Assembly: GCF_900112315.1 (NCBI RefSeq)
Contig: NZ_FOLL01000012.1
Coordinates: forward strand, 87,149-151,148
Origin: Parapedobacter composti
GTDB taxonomy: Bacteria; Bacteroidota; Bacteroidia; Sphingobacteriales; Sphingobacteriaceae
Reading direction: 5' to 3'
Length of the DNA stretch: 64,000 nt
Below the pieces are notes generated by a model. The model was not told where the DNA came from, did no database searches, and worked only from the letters and a program-made list of their open reading frames with translations. How positions within the stretch are numbered: position 1 is the first letter of the stretch; each line of letters starts with the position of its first letter. This document shows, in pieces, positions 1 to 9,659 of this stretch. A program made the position numbers and the translations under genes.

Positions 1-2
1 CC

Positions 3-1955
3 GGCTCTGCGGGGGTAATCAGTAGCGCCGCCCTGGCTAACCAAAGCGGGGCTTCCTTGCTACCCGCTTTTAACACCGTGCCGGGGGTACGTATGGAGGA
101 GCGTTCGCCGGGAAGCTACCGGTTATCCATTCGGGGTAGCCTCCTGCGCTCGCCGTTTGGGGTACGCAACGTAAAGGTGTACTACGATGAGTTGCCGCTG
201 ACGGATGCCGGTGGGAATACTTACCTTAACATTCTTGATGCGTCCAGCATCGATCAGATCGAGATCTTGAAAGGCCCGGATGGCAGTCTTTTCGGCGCTA
301 ATTCAGGCGGGGTAGTACGCTTTCATCCGGCGGGGCTGGGGAATGACGAAAGTACCGGAGCGTTACGTCTCAACGCGGGCTCGTACGGGTTGTTCCATCA
401 ACAATTTTCAATTGCTGTGAATCCTTCGCAAACCTACCGCTTGGCCGTTAATCAAGGGTATCAGCGCACTGACGGTTACCGGGAAAATTCGGCGATGAAG
501 CGGACGGCGTTGCAAACTATTCAGCGATGGAGATACCAAGCCAATCGCGAAATGCGCCTGATAGCGCTGTATTCCGATTTGCAATACCGCACACCCGGAG
601 GGCTCACCGCGGCACAGTATGCGGAGAACCCAAGACAGGCGCGTCCGGCTGCGGGTGCCTTGCCGGGGGCGGTCGACCAACAAGCCGGCGTGATTAACAA
701 AACACTTTTCGGCGGTGTGGTTCATGAAACCGGCATAGGCCATAAATTTAAGCATGTGGCTGCTGTCTTTGGGATGCTGACAGATTTCAGGAATCCATTC
801 ATCACCAATTATGAACTACGGGATGAATATTCGGTCGGTTTCCGGACCTACCTTAACTATGCAGACCGTGTGTCCCCGGCGTTATCATGGCAGGCCAACC
901 TTGGGATGGAATGGCAGCACGGCAGTACAGATGTGTCTAACTATGATAACCACGGCGGTACACGAGGCGATGCCCAAGCCGCCGACGTCTTGCGGAGCCG
1001 GCAGTATTTTTATTTTGCGCGCTTTGGGGCCACCGTTTTTAACCGCCTGTTTCTGGAAACTTCATTGAGCCTTAATTATTATGGTTATAGGTTCCGGACA
1101 GTTTTCCCGGAAGAAGATTCGGGGTACCGGCGCAAGGCGTTTGACGCGGAATGGATGCCCAGGGTGGCGCTTTCCTATGAACTGTCTCCGCAATGGGCGT
1201 GGAGGGGATCGGTTTCGAGGGGATACTCGCCTCCGACTATTGCCGAGGTGCGGCCTTCTGACAATATTGTTAATACAGGCCTTGAGGCTGAAACGGGCTG
1301 GAACCATGAAGTGGGGTTCCGATGGCAGTCAACCAATCGCCGTGTTCGAATGGATGGTTCCGTGTTTTACTATCGTATGGAAGACGCAATTATTCGGCAA
1401 CTGCGTGAAAACGGCGCCGAATTTTTCAGCAACGCCGGGGAAGTGAAACAGCGGGGCCTGGAGCTGTCTGCCGATGCATGGGCTGTTACGCCGCACGGGA
1501 AAGGTCTGTTGCGTGGCTTAGAATTGGGTGCCGGCCTAACGCTGAGCCGATTCAGGTTCGGCGATTACCATATCAGCGGGCAAAACTTTACGGGGAATAA
1601 GCTTACCGGCGTGCCCGCTGCGACGGCAATAGGCAGTGTTAAAGCACTGTTGCCGGAAGCCATCACGTTGTTCCTGATGCATAATTACACATCGGCCATA
1701 CCACTAAATGATGCCAATACAGTATTTGCTGAAAGCTATCATTTGCTACAAGCGAAGTTTAGCTGGGATAGGCCATTGGGTAACAAGCTGGTGGTACAGG
1801 TGTTTGCAGGCGGCGATAACCTGTTGAATGAACGGTACAGTCTGGGAAATGACATCAATGCATTTGTTGCCGCCGGTATGCCTGATACCTCGGGCCGGTT
1901 CTTTAATGCTGCGGCGCCGCGGAATTTTTACGGTGGATTGGCATTGCGGTATTGA
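3..1955 (+). CDS. TonB-dependent outer-membrane receptor, 5' end outside window
   Basis: The reading frame is open from base 3, so this is the last ~650 residues of a longer gene; the TTG at 57 is an internal Leu codon and not a start. A plug domain is seen first (SIRGS, then LKGPDGSLFGANSGG, the usual loop before the barrel), followed by about 500 residues of alternating aromatic/polar strands and a terminal LALRY ending in Tyr, the outer-membrane insertion signal. Such receptors use TonB energy to import iron chelates, cobalamin or glycans. No SusD partner follows, so siderophore or metal uptake is more likely than glycan uptake, but the substrate cannot be read. The signal peptide and TonB box lie upstream of the window. 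Confidence 0.9.
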   Translation, partial: GSAGVISSAALANQSGASLLPAFNTVPGVRMEERSPGSYRLSIRGSLLRSPFGVRNVKVYYDELPLTDAGGNTYLNILDASSIDQIEILKGPDGSLFGANSGGVVRFHPAGLGNDESTGALRLNAGSYGLFHQQFSIAVNPSQTYRLAVNQGYQRTDGYRENSAMKRTALQTIQRWRYQANREMRLIALYSDLQYRTPGGLTAAQYAENPRQARPAAGALPGAVDQQAGVINKTLFGGVVHETGIGHKFKHVAAVFGMLTDFRNPFITNYELRDEYSVGFRTYLNYADRVSPALSWQANLGMEWQHGSTDVSNYDNHGGTRGDAQAADVLRSRQYFYFARFGATVFNRLFLETSLSLNYYGYRFRTVFPEEDSGYRRKAFDAEWMPRVALSYELSPQWAWRGSVSRGYSPPTIAEVRPSDNIVNTGLEAETGWNHEVGFRWQSTNRRVRMDGSVFYYRMEDAIIRQLRENGAEFFSNAGEVKQRGLELSADAWAVTPHGKGLLRGLELGAGLTLSRFRFGDYHISGQNFTGNKLTGVPAATAIGSVKALLPEAITLFLMHNYTSAIPLNDANTVFAESYHLLQAKFSWDRPLGNKLVVQVFAGGDNLLNERYSLGNDINAFVAAGMPDTSGRFFNAAAPRNFYGGLALRY

Positions 1956-2024
1956 AGTTGTGCTTTTAGAAAAATTATCCTTACTTTCGAGGCCTTTAAG
2001 GACATTAAATTTAAAGATATTACC

Positions 2025-3104
2025 ATGAGCTTGAAAGATTTTAAAGGGGTGGTTACCGGTGATGCTGTACAAGAACTGTTTGAAGTGGCAAAAGCCAATA
2101 AGTTTGCATTGCCGGCGGTCAACGTAATTGGCACCAATTCCATTAACGCTGTGATGGAAACTGCTAAAGCGGTTAATTCGCCTGTGATCATTCAGTTATC
2201 AAACGGCGGAGCGCAGTTTTACGCAGGCAAGTCCCTGAACAATGATAACTTAAAGGCGTGTGTACTGGGGGCTGTGTCTGCGGCTCAGCATGTGCACCTG
2301 TTGGCTGAGCATTACGGTGTGGCTGTTATTCTCCATACGGATCACGCGGCCAAGAAGTTATTGCCCTGGATTGACGGATTGCTTGACCATGGCGAACGTT
2401 TTTATAAACAGTATGGCAAGCCACTGTTTTCGTCGCACATGCTCGATCTTTCCGAAGAACCCATCGAAGAAAACATAGAAATCTCGAAGACATACTTAGA
2501 GCGGATGAAGCCGCTTGGCATGACGGTAGAAATTGAGCTCGGAGTAACGGGAGGGGAAGAAGACGGCGTTGACAATACGGATGTTGATAGTTCAAAGTTG
2601 TACACGCAACCCGAAGAAGTCGCTTATGCTTATGAGGAGCTGAACAAGGTGAGCAATAAATTCACGGTGGCTGCTGCTTTCGGTAATGTGCATGGCGTAT
2701 ACAAGCCCGGCAATGTGAAACTGCAACCCGTCATTCTAAATAATTCGCAGCAATACATCCGGGAGAAGTTTGGATTGTCCGCCGAAAAACCAGTAAATTT
2801 TGTGTTTCACGGAGGGTCAGGTTCTGCACCGGAGGAAATTGCCGAAGCGATATCTTACGGCGCTATCAAAATGAACATCGATACCGACATGCAATGGGCG
2901 TTTTGGGACGGCGTACGGAACTATTACCAAGCTAAAGAAGGTTACCTGCAAAGCCAGATAGGCAATCCCGAAGGCGCGGATTCACCGAACAAAAAGTATT
3001 ATGATCCGCGGGTGTGGCTGCGTAAAGGTGAAGAGCACTTCGTAAAACGCCTTACCCAAGCGTTTGAGGAATTGAACGCCCTTGATGTAAACAGCAAATT
3101 GTAA
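2025..3104 (+). CDS. fbaA: Class II fructose-bisphosphate aldolase
   Basis: Zinc-dependent aldolase of glycolysis and gluconeogenesis, cleaving fructose-1,6-bisphosphate to DHAP and glyceraldehyde-3-phosphate in the cytosol. At 359 residues it matches the class IIA enzyme of E. coli. Visible landmarks: HTDH at residues 104-107 (catalytic Asp and zinc His), NVHGVY near 221-226 (zinc His), HGGSGS at 262-267 (phosphate loop) and NIDTDMQWAFWDGV near 284-297. The ATG at 2025 gives the expected N terminus (SLKDFKGVVTGD). It lies 69 bp after the TonB receptor and ends in a strong terminator at 3127, so it is probably its own transcription unit. Confidence 0.97.
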   Translation: MSLKDFKGVVTGDAVQELFEVAKANKFALPAVNVIGTNSINAVMETAKAVNSPVIIQLSNGGAQFYAGKSLNNDNLKACVLGAVSAAQHVHLLAEHYGVAVILHTDHAAKKLLPWIDGLLDHGERFYKQYGKPLFSSHMLDLSEEPIEENIEISKTYLERMKPLGMTVEIELGVTGGEEDGVDNTDVDSSKLYTQPEEVAYAYEELNKVSNKFTVAAAFGNVHGVYKPGNVKLQPVILNNSQQYIREKFGLSAEKPVNFVFHGGSGSAPEEIAEAISYGAIKMNIDTDMQWAFWDGVRNYYQAKEGYLQSQIGNPEGADSPNKKYYDPRVWLRKGEEHFVKRLTQAFEELNALDVNSKL

Positions 3105-3126
3105 TGGGGCAATAGCATTTTAAATA

Positions 3127-3169
3127 GAAGCCGTCTCAAAAAGTAACGAGACGGCTTCTTCTTTTTTTT
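3127..3169 (+). terminator. Rho-independent terminator after fbaA
   Basis: An 11-bp perfect inverted repeat (GAAGCCGTCTC at 3127-3137, GAGACGGCTTC at 3148-3158) with a 10-nt loop is followed by a T-rich run to 3169. Confidence 0.9.
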
Positions 3170-3267
3170 ATTAGATGGTACAAAAAAACGAATGATTCCC
3201 TATCTTGCGGCCCTAAACAATCTTTACCCTGAAAAAAGTGGGGTTTGCCAAAAACGCAATTAATTTT

Positions 3268-4719
3268 ATGGAACAGTTTGTCAGCTCAATCAACAACGTT
3301 ATCTGGAGTAACGCATTAATCCTTTTATGCCTCGCTGTGGGCGTGTATTTTTCGTTTGCCACCGGCTTTTTGCAGGTCCGGTACTTTAGGGATATGATTA
3401 AGCTCCTGTTTGGCAGCAGTTCATCCAAGAAGGGAGTTTCGTCGTTCCAGGCGTTTGCCATAGCGCTCTCCGGCAGAATAGGCACCGGCAATATCGCCGG
3501 GGTAGCCACCGCTATTGCCATGGGAGGGCCGGGAGCAATATTCTGGATGTGGTTAATTGCGTTTCTGGGCAGTGCTTCTGCCTATGTAGAAGCTACATTA
3601 GGGCAGATTTACAAAGAAGTGAAAGACGGCCAGTATAGGGGTGGACCTGCCTTTTATATCGAAAAAGGGCTGGGCATAAAATGGTATGCGGTGGTTTTCG
3701 CCGTGGCGACCATCCTTGCCACGGCTTTCTTTTTGCCGGGCGTGCAGAGCAACAGCATTGCACTCAGTGCACAAAATGCTTTTTCGGTTCCGGTGGAGTA
3801 TACCGGCATAGCCCTGATTCTGTTGCTTGGCTTAATCATTATCGGCGGTGTAAAACGCATCGCCAAAGTGGCCGAGATAGTGGTACCATTTATGGCTGGC
3901 GCCTATATCTTAATGGCGTTGATTATTATCGCGATAAATTACAGGGAGATCCCCGATGTATTTGGATTGATTTTCCGGTCAGCCTTCAATCTTGAACCTA
4001 TGTTTGCCAGCGTGATCGGCATGGCTGTGGCGTGGGGGGTCAAGCGTGGTATCTATTCCAACGAAGCAGGGCAGGGTACCGCTCCGCATGCTGCTGCTGC
4101 GGCAGAAGTAAGCCATCCCGCCAAGCAGGGGCTGGTTCAGGCATTCTCGGTTTACGTGGATACGTTGTTTGTATGTACGGCGACAGCGTTTATGATCTTG
4201 TTCACCGGAGCCTATAACGTACAGAGCCCGGCAGGTGGCTACTTGGTTGAACAACTGCCTGGTGCGGAAATCGGTGCGGAATATACCCAGCAAGCCATTG
4301 CGCACCATTTCCCCAGCGTGGGTGCCGGATTTGTAGCCTTTGCCCTGCTGTTTTTTGCCTTTACCACCATTATGGCCTACTATTATATGGCCGAAACCAA
4401 CTTGAGCTACCTTGATAAGCGCGGAAAACACAAGTGGGCGGTTTGGGCGCTTAGGCTTCTGATCCTTTTTGCTACCTATTATGGTACAGTCAAGACTGCT
4501 GGTCTGGCCTGGACATTGGGAGACATCGGGGTGGGGCTAATGGCCTGGCTCAACCTTATTGCGATCTTTCTGCTTCGGAAACCCGCCTTGAAGGCTTTGG
4601 CTGACTACCGGAGGCAGAAGAAGGCCGGCCAGGATCCGGTTTTTGATGCCGAATCATTGGACATCAAGCATGCTACACACTGGAGTCAGCATCGTTCGCA
4701 ATCGGAATCCAACGGTTAG
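3268..4719 (+). CDS. Sodium:alanine symporter (AGCS family)
   Basis: Polytopic inner-membrane Na+-coupled amino-acid (alanine/glycine type) symporter. The frame is open from a GTG at 3238, but the ATG at 3268 (MEQFVSSINN) gives the usual short amphipathic N terminus and is preferred; 483 residues is normal for the family. The two family signatures are visible: ALSGRIGTGNIAGVATAI and GVKRGIYSNEAGQGTAPHAAAA. About ten hydrophobic segments follow one another, and the tail after LLRKPALKAL is charged and cytosolic. The gene stands alone between two promoters. A weak -7-like box (TATCTTGC) sits at 3201. The exact substrate is unknown. Confidence 0.93.
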   Translation: MEQFVSSINNVIWSNALILLCLAVGVYFSFATGFLQVRYFRDMIKLLFGSSSSKKGVSSFQAFAIALSGRIGTGNIAGVATAIAMGGPGAIFWMWLIAFLGSASAYVEATLGQIYKEVKDGQYRGGPAFYIEKGLGIKWYAVVFAVATILATAFFLPGVQSNSIALSAQNAFSVPVEYTGIALILLLGLIIIGGVKRIAKVAEIVVPFMAGAYILMALIIIAINYREIPDVFGLIFRSAFNLEPMFASVIGMAVAWGVKRGIYSNEAGQGTAPHAAAAAEVSHPAKQGLVQAFSVYVDTLFVCTATAFMILFTGAYNVQSPAGGYLVEQLPGAEIGAEYTQQAIAHHFPSVGAGFVAFALLFFAFTTIMAYYYMAETNLSYLDKRGKHKWAVWALRLLILFATYYGTVKTAGLAWTLGDIGVGLMAWLNLIAIFLLRKPALKALADYRRQKKAGQDPVFDAESLDIKHATHWSQHRSQSESNG

Positions 4720-4759
4720 TATTTTGTTATTGATGCTTCAATAGTTCATATCTTCTCCG

Positions 4760-4767
4760 TACCTTTG
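4760..4767 (+). promoter_or_regulatory. -7 promoter box of guaA, almost touching the start codon
   Basis: TACCTTTG matches the Bacteroidota primary sigma -7 consensus TAnnTTTG exactly. Only 4 nt separate it from the ATG at 4772, so the transcript would begin at or next to the start codon, giving a leaderless or nearly leaderless mRNA. Confidence 0.6.
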
Positions 4768-4771
4768 GCGC

Positions 4772-6322
4772 ATGCCAGAAAAAATCGTGATTCTTGATTT
4801 CGGCTCCCAATACACCCAATTGATCGCACGCCGGGTGAGGGAGTTGAATGTTTACTGCGAGATTTATCCATACAATCACCTTCCGGAGTTTGATGAGACG
4901 GTAAAGGGGGTCATCCTTTCCGGTAGCCCATATTCCGTTCGGCAGCCCGACGCTCCGCAGGTCGATTTCCGCACCTTGCAGGCTGCTTTCCCTGTGCTTG
5001 GGGTTTGCTATGGCGCGCAATATATCGCCCAGCATTCGGGCGGGGAAGTGGTTGCATCCACCATCCGTGAATATGGGCGAGCTAATCTCCAGTTTGTGAA
5101 TCACGGCAGCCCTTTACTGGCTGATATTCCGGTTGATTCGCAGGTTTGGATGTCGCATGGCGATACCATTTCAGCAATTCCGGCTGGCTTTGAGGTTATC
5201 GCAAGCACGGATTCCGTTCGTGTCGCAGCCTATCATGTTACGGGTACGCAAATGTACGGTATCCAATTCCATCCGGAAGTTACCCACAGTACAGACGGCA
5301 CCACCTTGCTGAAGAATTTTGTTGTAGATATTTGTGGATGCACGCCGTCATGGACCGCAGACGCATTCGTGGAAACCACTGTGGCCGCTCTTAAAGAAAA
5401 ACTGGGCAATGACCATGTGATCATGGCGCTATCTGGCGGGGTGGATTCTACCGTTGCTGCGGTATTGCTGCACCAGGCTATCGGCAAAAATTTGCACTGT
5501 ATATTTGTCGATCACGGACTGCTGCGTAAAAACGAATATGAACAGGTGTTGGAATCATACCAACACATGGGGTTGAACATCAAAGGGGTGAACGCTAAAG
5601 ACCGGTTTTATCAAAAATTAGCCGGAGTGAGCGACCCTGAGCGGAAGCGCAAGATTATTGGCGCAGCGTTCATTGATGAGTTTGACGACGCGGCCCACGC
5701 GGTGCAAGCTGAATTGCCCGAAGGGGTGGAAGTCAAGTGGCTGGGGCAGGGCACGATTTACCCCGATGTCATCGAATCGGTGTCGGTAAACGGGCCATCG
5801 GCAACTATTAAGTCTCACCATAATGTTGGTGGTTTGCCGGACTTCATGAAATTGAAGGTGGTGGAACCACTGAATACACTGTTTAAGGATGAGGTGCGCC
5901 GGGTAGGGAAGGCTCTGGGCGTAGCGCCGAATATCCTGGGACGGCATCCTTTTCCGGGGCCCGGACTGGCTATCCGGATATTGGGCGAAATCACGCCGGA
6001 AAAGGTACGGATTTTGCAGGAAGCTGATGATATCTACATCCGTAACCTGCGCGAATCGGGCTGGTACGATAAGGTATGGCAGGCCGGAACCATTTTCCTG
6101 CCGGTGCAGTCGGTGGGAGTAATGGGCGACGAGCGCACTTACGAGCATGTGGTGGCCCTGCGGGCAGTGGGATCACTGGATGGGATGACGGCAGACTGGG
6201 TTCACCTGCCCTATGAGTTGTTGGCCAAAATATCAAATGAGATAATCAATCACGTAAAGGGGATAAACAGGGTAGTATATGACATCAGTTCGAAACCTCC
6301 GGCTACGATTGAATGGGAATAA
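4772..6322 (+). CDS. guaA: GMP synthase (glutamine-hydrolysing)
   Basis: Converts XMP to GMP using glutamine and ATP, the last step of guanine nucleotide synthesis. 516 residues, a full-length two-domain enzyme. The N-terminal class I amidotransferase domain has its nucleophile Cys79 (GVCYG) and His167/Glu169 (QFHPEV). The ATP pyrophosphatase domain has the PP-loop SGGVDS at 221-226, and the C-terminal dimerisation domain ends in the conserved PPATIEWE. The following lipoprotein gene starts 44 nt before the guaA stop, which suggests co-translation. Confidence 0.98.
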   Translation: MPEKIVILDFGSQYTQLIARRVRELNVYCEIYPYNHLPEFDETVKGVILSGSPYSVRQPDAPQVDFRTLQAAFPVLGVCYGAQYIAQHSGGEVVASTIREYGRANLQFVNHGSPLLADIPVDSQVWMSHGDTISAIPAGFEVIASTDSVRVAAYHVTGTQMYGIQFHPEVTHSTDGTTLLKNFVVDICGCTPSWTADAFVETTVAALKEKLGNDHVIMALSGGVDSTVAAVLLHQAIGKNLHCIFVDHGLLRKNEYEQVLESYQHMGLNIKGVNAKDRFYQKLAGVSDPERKRKIIGAAFIDEFDDAAHAVQAELPEGVEVKWLGQGTIYPDVIESVSVNGPSATIKSHHNVGGLPDFMKLKVVEPLNTLFKDEVRRVGKALGVAPNILGRHPFPGPGLAIRILGEITPEKVRILQEADDIYIRNLRESGWYDKVWQAGTIFLPVQSVGVMGDERTYEHVVALRAVGSLDGMTADWVHLPYELLAKISNEIINHVKGINRVVYDISSKPPATIEWE

Positions 6323-7544
6323 ATGGGTGGGCTGCAGTATTGCAATAATACTGCTTATCGCCGGGTGTACACCCAAAGTTCGTGTATTACGCGGGCCGGG
6401 AGACAAAACCACGCCAACAACAGAAGAATCGAAGGAAGCCGAAAAAAGGGCGGAGATCGAATCGGAAGAAGCAAAGGTTGATAAGAACCATATAGCCTTA
6501 TTGCTGCCTTTTGAATTGGATAAAGCAAATCCGCATGCACCCAGCACAGCGGATATCAAGCGTTCGGCACTGGCTTTGGACTTTTACCAAGGATTTAAAT
6601 TGGGGCTGGACGCGCTGGTGGAAAAAGAGGGAAGTCATTTTAAGGTCAATGTGTTAGACACACGGGATGATGTTTCGGAAAATGCGCGTGTGGCTAAACT
6701 TGAGGAAGTGCAACAAGCGGCATTGGTTGTGGGACCCGTGTTTCCTAAGGAAATACAAGTGTTTGGTTTTAACGCTGATCTGAAAAATGCGCTGCAGATT
6801 TCGCCATTGGCGGCCAGTATGCCGTCTGAATTTAATATACCCAACTTGGTAACCATCACACCGCCTATTACGGCCCACGTTAACGGCTTAGCAAAGCACA
6901 TTGCGCGTCAATACCGTACCGGCGACGTGGTGGTGTTATACCAGACGCAAGACGCCGCCAGCAAACAGTTTCTATCTCCGCTGAAGGCTGCCATCCTGCG
7001 TGCTGATAAGTCTATCAACGTAGAAGAGGTTTCTGATGAAGAAGGGCTTGATCGTACGGTGCGTTTATCGGGTAAAAACCTGGTGGTTCTCGGAACCACC
7101 AATGCGTATCAGCTGTCGCCGATTTTGGCGCAGCTCACAAAGCTGCAGGAAGAACTTTCGTACGATATCAGGCTCTTTGGTCATCCGAACTGGGCAAAGC
7201 TGGATTTTCAAGGAGGCGTAGGCCTGGCCGGACTGCGCACCTACATTACCACGTCCTATTATATCGATCAATCGGACCCGCGGGTACGCACATTTGACCA
7301 GCATTATCGGAAAACATATGGGGTGGCCCCCACGGAGTTCGCCTATAAGGGCTACGATGCGGCTTTTTATTTTGGGGGCTTGTTGGCTAAATATGGCGCG
7401 GACTATAAAAAGCATGTGGCAGATAACAGATACGACGGACTGCACAACGCGTTTGAATTCGAATACAACCCTGCTTGGGGATACGTGAATAATGCCGTTT
7501 CTATTCTGCAATACCGCGCCGGAAGTTTCCAGCCACTTCCATAA
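6279..7544 (+). CDS. Lipoprotein with periplasmic ligand-binding (type I PBP-like) fold
   Basis: 421 residues. The N terminus is a lipoprotein signal (LLIAGC, lipidated Cys at residue 30), followed by a charged low-complexity linker (about residues 40-70), then [11 protein letters not shown] and an alternating alpha/beta pattern typical of the Leu/Ile/Val-binding-protein superfamily, ending [10 protein letters not shown]. No permease or ATPase gene is nearby, so it is probably an orphan envelope binding protein and not part of an ABC importer. The start overlaps guaA by 44 nt in another frame; a later start would remove the signal peptide. The rsmB-like gene follows 15 nt on, so guaA, this gene and the methyltransferase may form an operon. 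The ligand is unknown. Confidence 0.8.
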   Translation: MTSVRNLRLRLNGNKWVGCSIAIILLIAGCTPKVRVLRGPGDKTTPTTEESKEAEKRAEIESEEAKVDKNHIALLLPFELDKANPHAPSTADIKRSALALDFYQGFKLGLDALVEKEGSHFKVNVLDTRDDVSENARVAKLEEVQQAALVVGPVFPKEIQVFGFNADLKNALQISPLAASMPSEFNIPNLVTITPPITAHVNGLAKHIARQYRTGDVVVLYQTQDAASKQFLSPLKAAILRADKSINVEEVSDEEGLDRTVRLSGKNLVVLGTTNAYQLSPILAQLTKLQEELSYDIRLFGHPNWAKLDFQGGVGLAGLRTYITTSYYIDQSDPRVRTFDQHYRKTYGVAPTEFAYKGYDAAFYFGGLLAKYGADYKKHVADNRYDGLHNAFEFEYNPAWGYVNNAVSILQYRAGSFQPLP

Positions 7545-7559
7545 TCATAAGGGGATACC

Positions 7560-8735
7560 ATGTCGGCCGAAAAGCGGGTAACGCAACAAATCCGGACGGT
7601 GGAACGTTTGTTGAACGAATATGAGCGGGAGCGGAACATACCTTTGGCCCGTTTTCTAACCGCGTTTTACAAACGTAACCGGCAGATGGGAAGCAACGAC
7701 CGGCGTGTGATATCCCGATTGGCTTATCACTATTTTCGTATAGGCACCGCCTTACCGGTGGCAACCGTGGCTGAGCGGTTAGCGGTTGCGGAATTTCTAT
7801 GCAGTAGCGAAAGTCAGGTAGTTCAATACTTATTGCCAGATTTATACCGGTTCATTCAGGCCACCTCGGACGAAAAATTGGCCTTACTTGAAGCGCATAC
7901 AGGATTCCGGTTGGCGGATGTGTTTCCTTTACAGGGATTGCTGTCGGCCGGTATGGACAGCGCGGTTTTCATCAAAAGCCTATTTATACAGCCTGATTTG
8001 TTTATCCGTATCCGCCGGGGACATCAGCGTGAAGTAACCGCAGCATTAACTGATGCAGGGGTCAGCTATAGGGAGTTGGGTGAATATGCTGTTGCTTTAC
8101 CAAATGGAACCCGGTTAGGACATATCGCAGGCATTACCGGCAAATACGAAGTGCAAGACTATACGTCACAGCAAACGGCCAAGTATGTCCGTGCATCGGC
8201 CGGTGAAAGCTGGTGGGATGCCTGTGCCGGTGCGGGTGGGAAATCGCTCCTGTTAATGGATCATCATCCGGAAACAGCGCTATTGGTATCTGATGTGCGG
8301 GGCAGTATCCTCCGCAACCTGGACGAACGTTTCGATGCCGCAGGCATCAAATCCTATAGAAAAAAAATCATCGACTTAACACGGGATACAACCGCTGTTC
8401 TGGGCAATGAACGGTTTGACGGCATTATCCTTGATGCACCTTGCACCGGTTCAGGGACCTGGGGCCGTACGCCGGAGATGATTTCTTCGTTCAATAAGCA
8501 CTCGATTGATCGGTTTGCCGCGTTACAGACGCATATTGCCGGGAACGTCGTGAAGCACCTTAAGCCGGGGAAGCCGATGGTTTACATTACGTGTTCGGTG
8601 TTTGCCCAAGAAAACGAAAATATCGTTGCTTATCTGCAGGAAAGCCACGGCCTGCACCTGGAGGCTATGGATTTGCTTGCTGGCTATCCTTATAAGGGCG
8701 ATAGCATGTTTGCGGCGCGACTTGTCCGTGGTTAA
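7560..8735 (+). CDS. RsmB/NOP2-family RNA (cytosine-5) methyltransferase
   Basis: SAM-dependent RNA m5C methyltransferase, probably acting on 16S rRNA. 391 residues. SAM motif I is seen as DACAGAGGKSLLL (220-232). The two catalytic cysteines lie in DAPCTGSGTW (Cys295) and YITCSVF (Cys345), the second followed by the family's ENE. The N-terminal ~130 residues resemble the NusB-like helical region of RsmB in a short, divergent form. It lacks the C-terminal PUA-like extension of RsmF types. It is the last gene of the run begun by guaA, with no intergenic terminator upstream. Confidence 0.9.
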   Translation: MSAEKRVTQQIRTVERLLNEYERERNIPLARFLTAFYKRNRQMGSNDRRVISRLAYHYFRIGTALPVATVAERLAVAEFLCSSESQVVQYLLPDLYRFIQATSDEKLALLEAHTGFRLADVFPLQGLLSAGMDSAVFIKSLFIQPDLFIRIRRGHQREVTAALTDAGVSYRELGEYAVALPNGTRLGHIAGITGKYEVQDYTSQQTAKYVRASAGESWWDACAGAGGKSLLLMDHHPETALLVSDVRGSILRNLDERFDAAGIKSYRKKIIDLTRDTTAVLGNERFDGIILDAPCTGSGTWGRTPEMISSFNKHSIDRFAALQTHIAGNVVKHLKPGKPMVYITCSVFAQENENIVAYLQESHGLHLEAMDLLAGYPYKGDSMFAARLVRG

Positions 8736-8998
8736 AGACTTCCGTTAACGGTTATGACCCATTACGGCACATGCCAACAGCACCTTAACTACCCCCTTTC
8801 TTCTGACCAAATCCCCCCGTCTCCCACGGTCCGCTTTGGGCTGGTCCACGGCGTGTCCACAAAATTCCAAAGAAAAGGCAAAGCAGGGGCAAAGCAGTCC
8901 TAAAGATACGGCGGGAGATAGTGGGGAGAAAGTCAGTAAAAAGTAGGGAGAAAGCTACCAAGGTTTCAGGTTCCGACGACGTCCCTGCCCAGTGTGGG
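8736..8998. repeat. Non-coding, repeat-like segment that replaces the thioredoxin 3' end
   Basis: I see no gene here. The segment has short internal repetitions: GGCAAAGCAG twice in tandem (about 8877-8897) and GGGGAGAAAG / AGGGAGAAAG at 8923 and 8945. No reading frame continues the thioredoxin across it. Its base pattern (homopurine on one strand) differs from the flanking genes. It may be a dispersed intergenic element or a recombination scar; I cannot name the family. Confidence 0.35.
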
Positions 8999-9196
8999 AA
9001 CTCCTTTAATCCGAGTGGTGGCTGCTACATGCGGATTTTTATCGACATCGATTTTTATAATGGTGGCTGCCTGGCCAACCCGCCGTTTGACTTGTTCCAA
9101 TATGGGCGCTTGTGTCTGGCAGGGGCCGCACCATGTGGCAAAAAAGTCTACCAATACCGGTTTGTCGCCATGAATCAGTTCCTTAAATGTACTCAT
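8966..9196 (-). CDS. Thioredoxin, truncated at the C terminus
   Basis: 76 residues with a good thioredoxin start: [13 protein letters not shown], active site WCGPC at 22-26, KIDVDKN, and the cis-proline loop GVPTL at 64-68. The homology stops right after VPTL and the frame closes eight codons later (GRDVVGT). Normal proteins of this type run on for about 30 residues carrying the last two beta strands and the final helix; none of the three frames beyond codes for them. The loss would be expected to destabilise the fold, so this is probably a decaying gene, though the redox motif is intact. Another thioredoxin elsewhere in the genome is likely to carry the main function. Confidence 0.75.
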   Translation of the reverse strand: MSTFKELIHGDKPVLVDFFATWCGPCQTQAPILEQVKRRVGQAATIIKIDVDKNPHVAATTRIKGVPTLGRDVVGT

Positions 9197-9227
9197 GTGT
9201 TTGTATCTTTACCTGATTACAGAATTA

Positions 9228-9235
9228 CAAAGATA
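9228..9235 (-). promoter_or_regulatory. -7 box upstream of the truncated thioredoxin
   Basis: TATCTTTG on the minus strand, matching TAnnTTTG, about 31 nt before the ATG at 9196. A plus-strand near-match TATCTTTA at 9204-9211 could serve the divergent DUF202 gene. Confidence 0.5.
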
Positions 9236-9251
9236 GTGAATTGCTTTTACC

Positions 9252-9548
9252 ATGAATAAAGATCTGATTTTGCGCGAAAGGCTGGCTTTACAGCGCACCA
9301 TATTGGCCAATCAATCCACTTTTCTGGCATTCCTGCGTACGTCTATGTACTTTGCTGTTGCCGGTGTTTCAGTTAATCAGCTGCTTGAAATCCGGGATGC
9401 ATACATCTACGAGTACGCCTTTTTTACGACTTCTGCCATCGTACTGGTTGTCGGGACGGTTAATTTTTTTGTTCACAAAAAGAAAATTGCGCAGAGTGAG
9501 CGACATGTAGGCAACTATCAGTTAGATTTCGAAAACAAAAAAAATTGA
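9252..9548 (+). CDS. DUF202 family small membrane protein
   Basis: 98 residues. The N-terminal part (RERLALQRTILANQSTFLAFLRTSMYF) is the DUF202 hallmark, with the conserved Arg and R-T motif just before the first membrane helix. There are two hydrophobic segments (about 33-48 and 57-76), then a charged cytosolic tail. Family function is not established. It is divergent from the thioredoxin remnant, and no partner gene follows; the downstream inverted repeat at 9622 may end its transcript as well as that of tRNA-Leu. Confidence 0.8.
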   Translation: MNKDLILRERLALQRTILANQSTFLAFLRTSMYFAVAGVSVNQLLEIRDAYIYEYAFFTTSAIVLVVGTVNFFVHKKKIAQSERHVGNYQLDFENKKN

Positions 9549-9621
9549 AGCAGTAGTCGCGTCATTGACGGTGTATGGCACCGGGAGACTTCGCAATCGG
9601 CAGAAACAAATAGGTATTAAC

Positions 9622-9653
9622 GCAAAAAGCACCTTGTTATAGGTGCTTTTGCA
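9622..9653 (-). terminator. Terminator after tRNA-Leu (possibly bidirectional)
   Basis: GCAAAA-AGCACCT and AGGTGCT-TTTGC form a stem around a 6-nt loop. Read on the minus strand it follows the tRNA 3' end by a few bases and ends in CTTTTTG. The T-rich side on the plus strand could also stop the DUF202 transcript. Confidence 0.7.
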
Positions 9654-9659
9654 TTAACG

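Noticed and set aside
57..59. TTG at 57 as the start of the first receptor
   Set aside because: The frame is open to base 3 and the protein is plainly missing its N-terminal part.
30..1955. SusC/SusD glycan-uptake locus
   Set aside because: No SusD-like gene follows the receptor; the next gene is fbaA.
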